A DNA stretch of 24,454 bases, taken from NCBI GenBank assembly GCA_036395835.1, contig DASWCW010000088.1:1-24454 (forward strand). Direction: 5' to 3'. Of the stretch, positions 24,076 to 24,454 are shown piece by piece. The position numbers and the translations under genes are program-made. The stretch's first letter is position 1, and each line of letters starts with the position of its first letter. The notes beneath the pieces were generated by a model that worked only from the letters and a program-made list of their open reading frames with translations, made no database searches and had not been told where the DNA came from. The DNA comes from AP-16 sp036395835. Its GTDB lineage: Bacteria; Pseudomonadota; Alphaproteobacteria; Rhizobiales; Xanthobacteraceae.

Positions 24076-24454
24076 CGACGATAAGAAAGTCCCGGCTGTG
24101 CCAGGCAAAAACCCGTTCGAGCAATACGCTGACGCGGCGAATAGCTCGTCGATCATCGGTCAGCTCTTGAAATTCAGCAAGGGCGACTGGTTGGTCGGTC
24201 GCGACAACGAGGAGTGCAGCGAGAAAGCCCTCGCCGCGGTCGTGGCGGGAATGGTTCATGGCTGGGTTCGCTGGGAAGACAACCGGCCGGCCGAACAGAA
24301 TATGGGTCTGCTGATTGAGGGCTTCGTTCCGTCCGATCGCGCGAGCCTCGGTCATAACGACCGGGCTCTGTGGGAAGCCAACAATGATGGCCAGCCGCGC
24401 GATCCGTGGCAGCCCACGATCTACCTTCCCATGGTCTCTGTCGACGGCGCGAAT
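24068..24454 (+). CDS. Hypothetical phage protein, partial (runs off the window)
   Basis: The first 129 codons of an open frame starting at ATG 24068, with GGAG at 24055-24058. It reads MSNDDKKVPAVPGKNPFEQY, then LLKFSKGDWLVGRD, AGMVHGWVRWEDNRP and DPWQPTIYLPMVSVDG. It overlaps the nuclease by 8 nt. The GDWLVG...GWVRWEDN...DPWQ pattern resembles proteins found beside recombination genes in phages, but I cannot name a function. The end is not in the window. Confidence 0.85.
   Translation, partial: MSNDDKKVPAVPGKNPFEQYADAANSSSIIGQLLKFSKGDWLVGRDNEECSEKALAAVVAGMVHGWVRWEDNRPAEQNMGLLIEGFVPSDRASLGHNDRALWEANNDGQPRDPWQPTIYLPMVSVDGAN

Larger units (their letters stand above)
14790..24454 (+). mobile_element. 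Left part of a phage-like integrated element
   Basis: A tyrosine integrase next to a truncated host gene is followed by one-directional genes for an HTH protein, DNA methyltransferase, ArdC-like protein, RusA, family A polymerase, Cas4-like nuclease and several unknowns. This gene content is typical of the early region of a temperate phage or phage-derived element. The right end, attR and any structural genes lie outside the window. The left boundary is placed at the point where transporter homology stops and could be off by about 100 bp. It could also be a degenerate prophage or an integrative element that has borrowed phage genes. Confidence 0.82.

Overview
The window looks like a chromosomal segment of a GC-rich alphaproteobacterium, most likely order Hyphomicrobiales (Rhizobiales, near Bradyrhizobium / Rhodoplanes / Pseudolabrys). 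This rests on the gene order (FYDLN-type acidic protein, aroA, cmk, rpsA, sppA, ihfB, lapA, then trpF-trpB-trpA-accD-folC), the class II AroA and an AccD without zinc-ribbon cysteines. Species placement is inference.

Region 1 (1-6882) is housekeeping. A tRNA-Ala(GGC) and a FYDLN-type acidic protein lie on the minus strand. On the plus strand follow aroA (shikimate pathway), cmk (CMP kinase), rpsA (ribosomal protein S1), a signal-anchored SppA/S49 peptidase, ihfB and a LapA-domain membrane protein.

Region 2 (6896-8618) separates that block from the trp genes. It holds an ornithine cyclodeaminase/mu-crystallin family oxidoreductase and a decayed MNT-HEPN toxin-antitoxin pair. The MNT protein has lost active-site residues and the HEPN gene is frameshifted; its stop codon overlaps the trpF start.

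Region 3 (8615-13613) is a tightly packed trpF-trpB-trpA-accD-folC cluster with ATGA/GTGA overlaps, serving tryptophan, malonyl-CoA and folate synthesis. A minus-strand MFS transporter follows (13665-14786). It has lost its N-terminus where foreign DNA begins.

Region 4 (about 14790 to the window end) is the left part of an integrated, phage-like element whose right end is not in the window. It opens with an intact tyrosine integrase, followed by a small ORF of uncertain status and a charged HTH protein (possible excisionase or regulator). Next come a frameshifted small gene, an NPPF-type DNA methyltransferase, an ArdC-like antirestriction protein and two small unknown genes. The rest is a RusA resolvase, another unknown, a family A DNA polymerase with 3'-5' exonuclease, an unknown, a Cas4-like Fe-S PD-(D/E)XK nuclease and a partial unknown protein. 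From ardC onward every gene junction overlaps by 1-11 nt, which indicates one co-translated early replication/recombination operon. No capsid, tail, terminase, CRISPR array or rRNA is seen. The most unusual points are the decayed toxin-antitoxin pair inside the trp cluster, the element boundary in the transporter gene, and the pairing of methyltransferase plus ArdC with a self-contained replication set.
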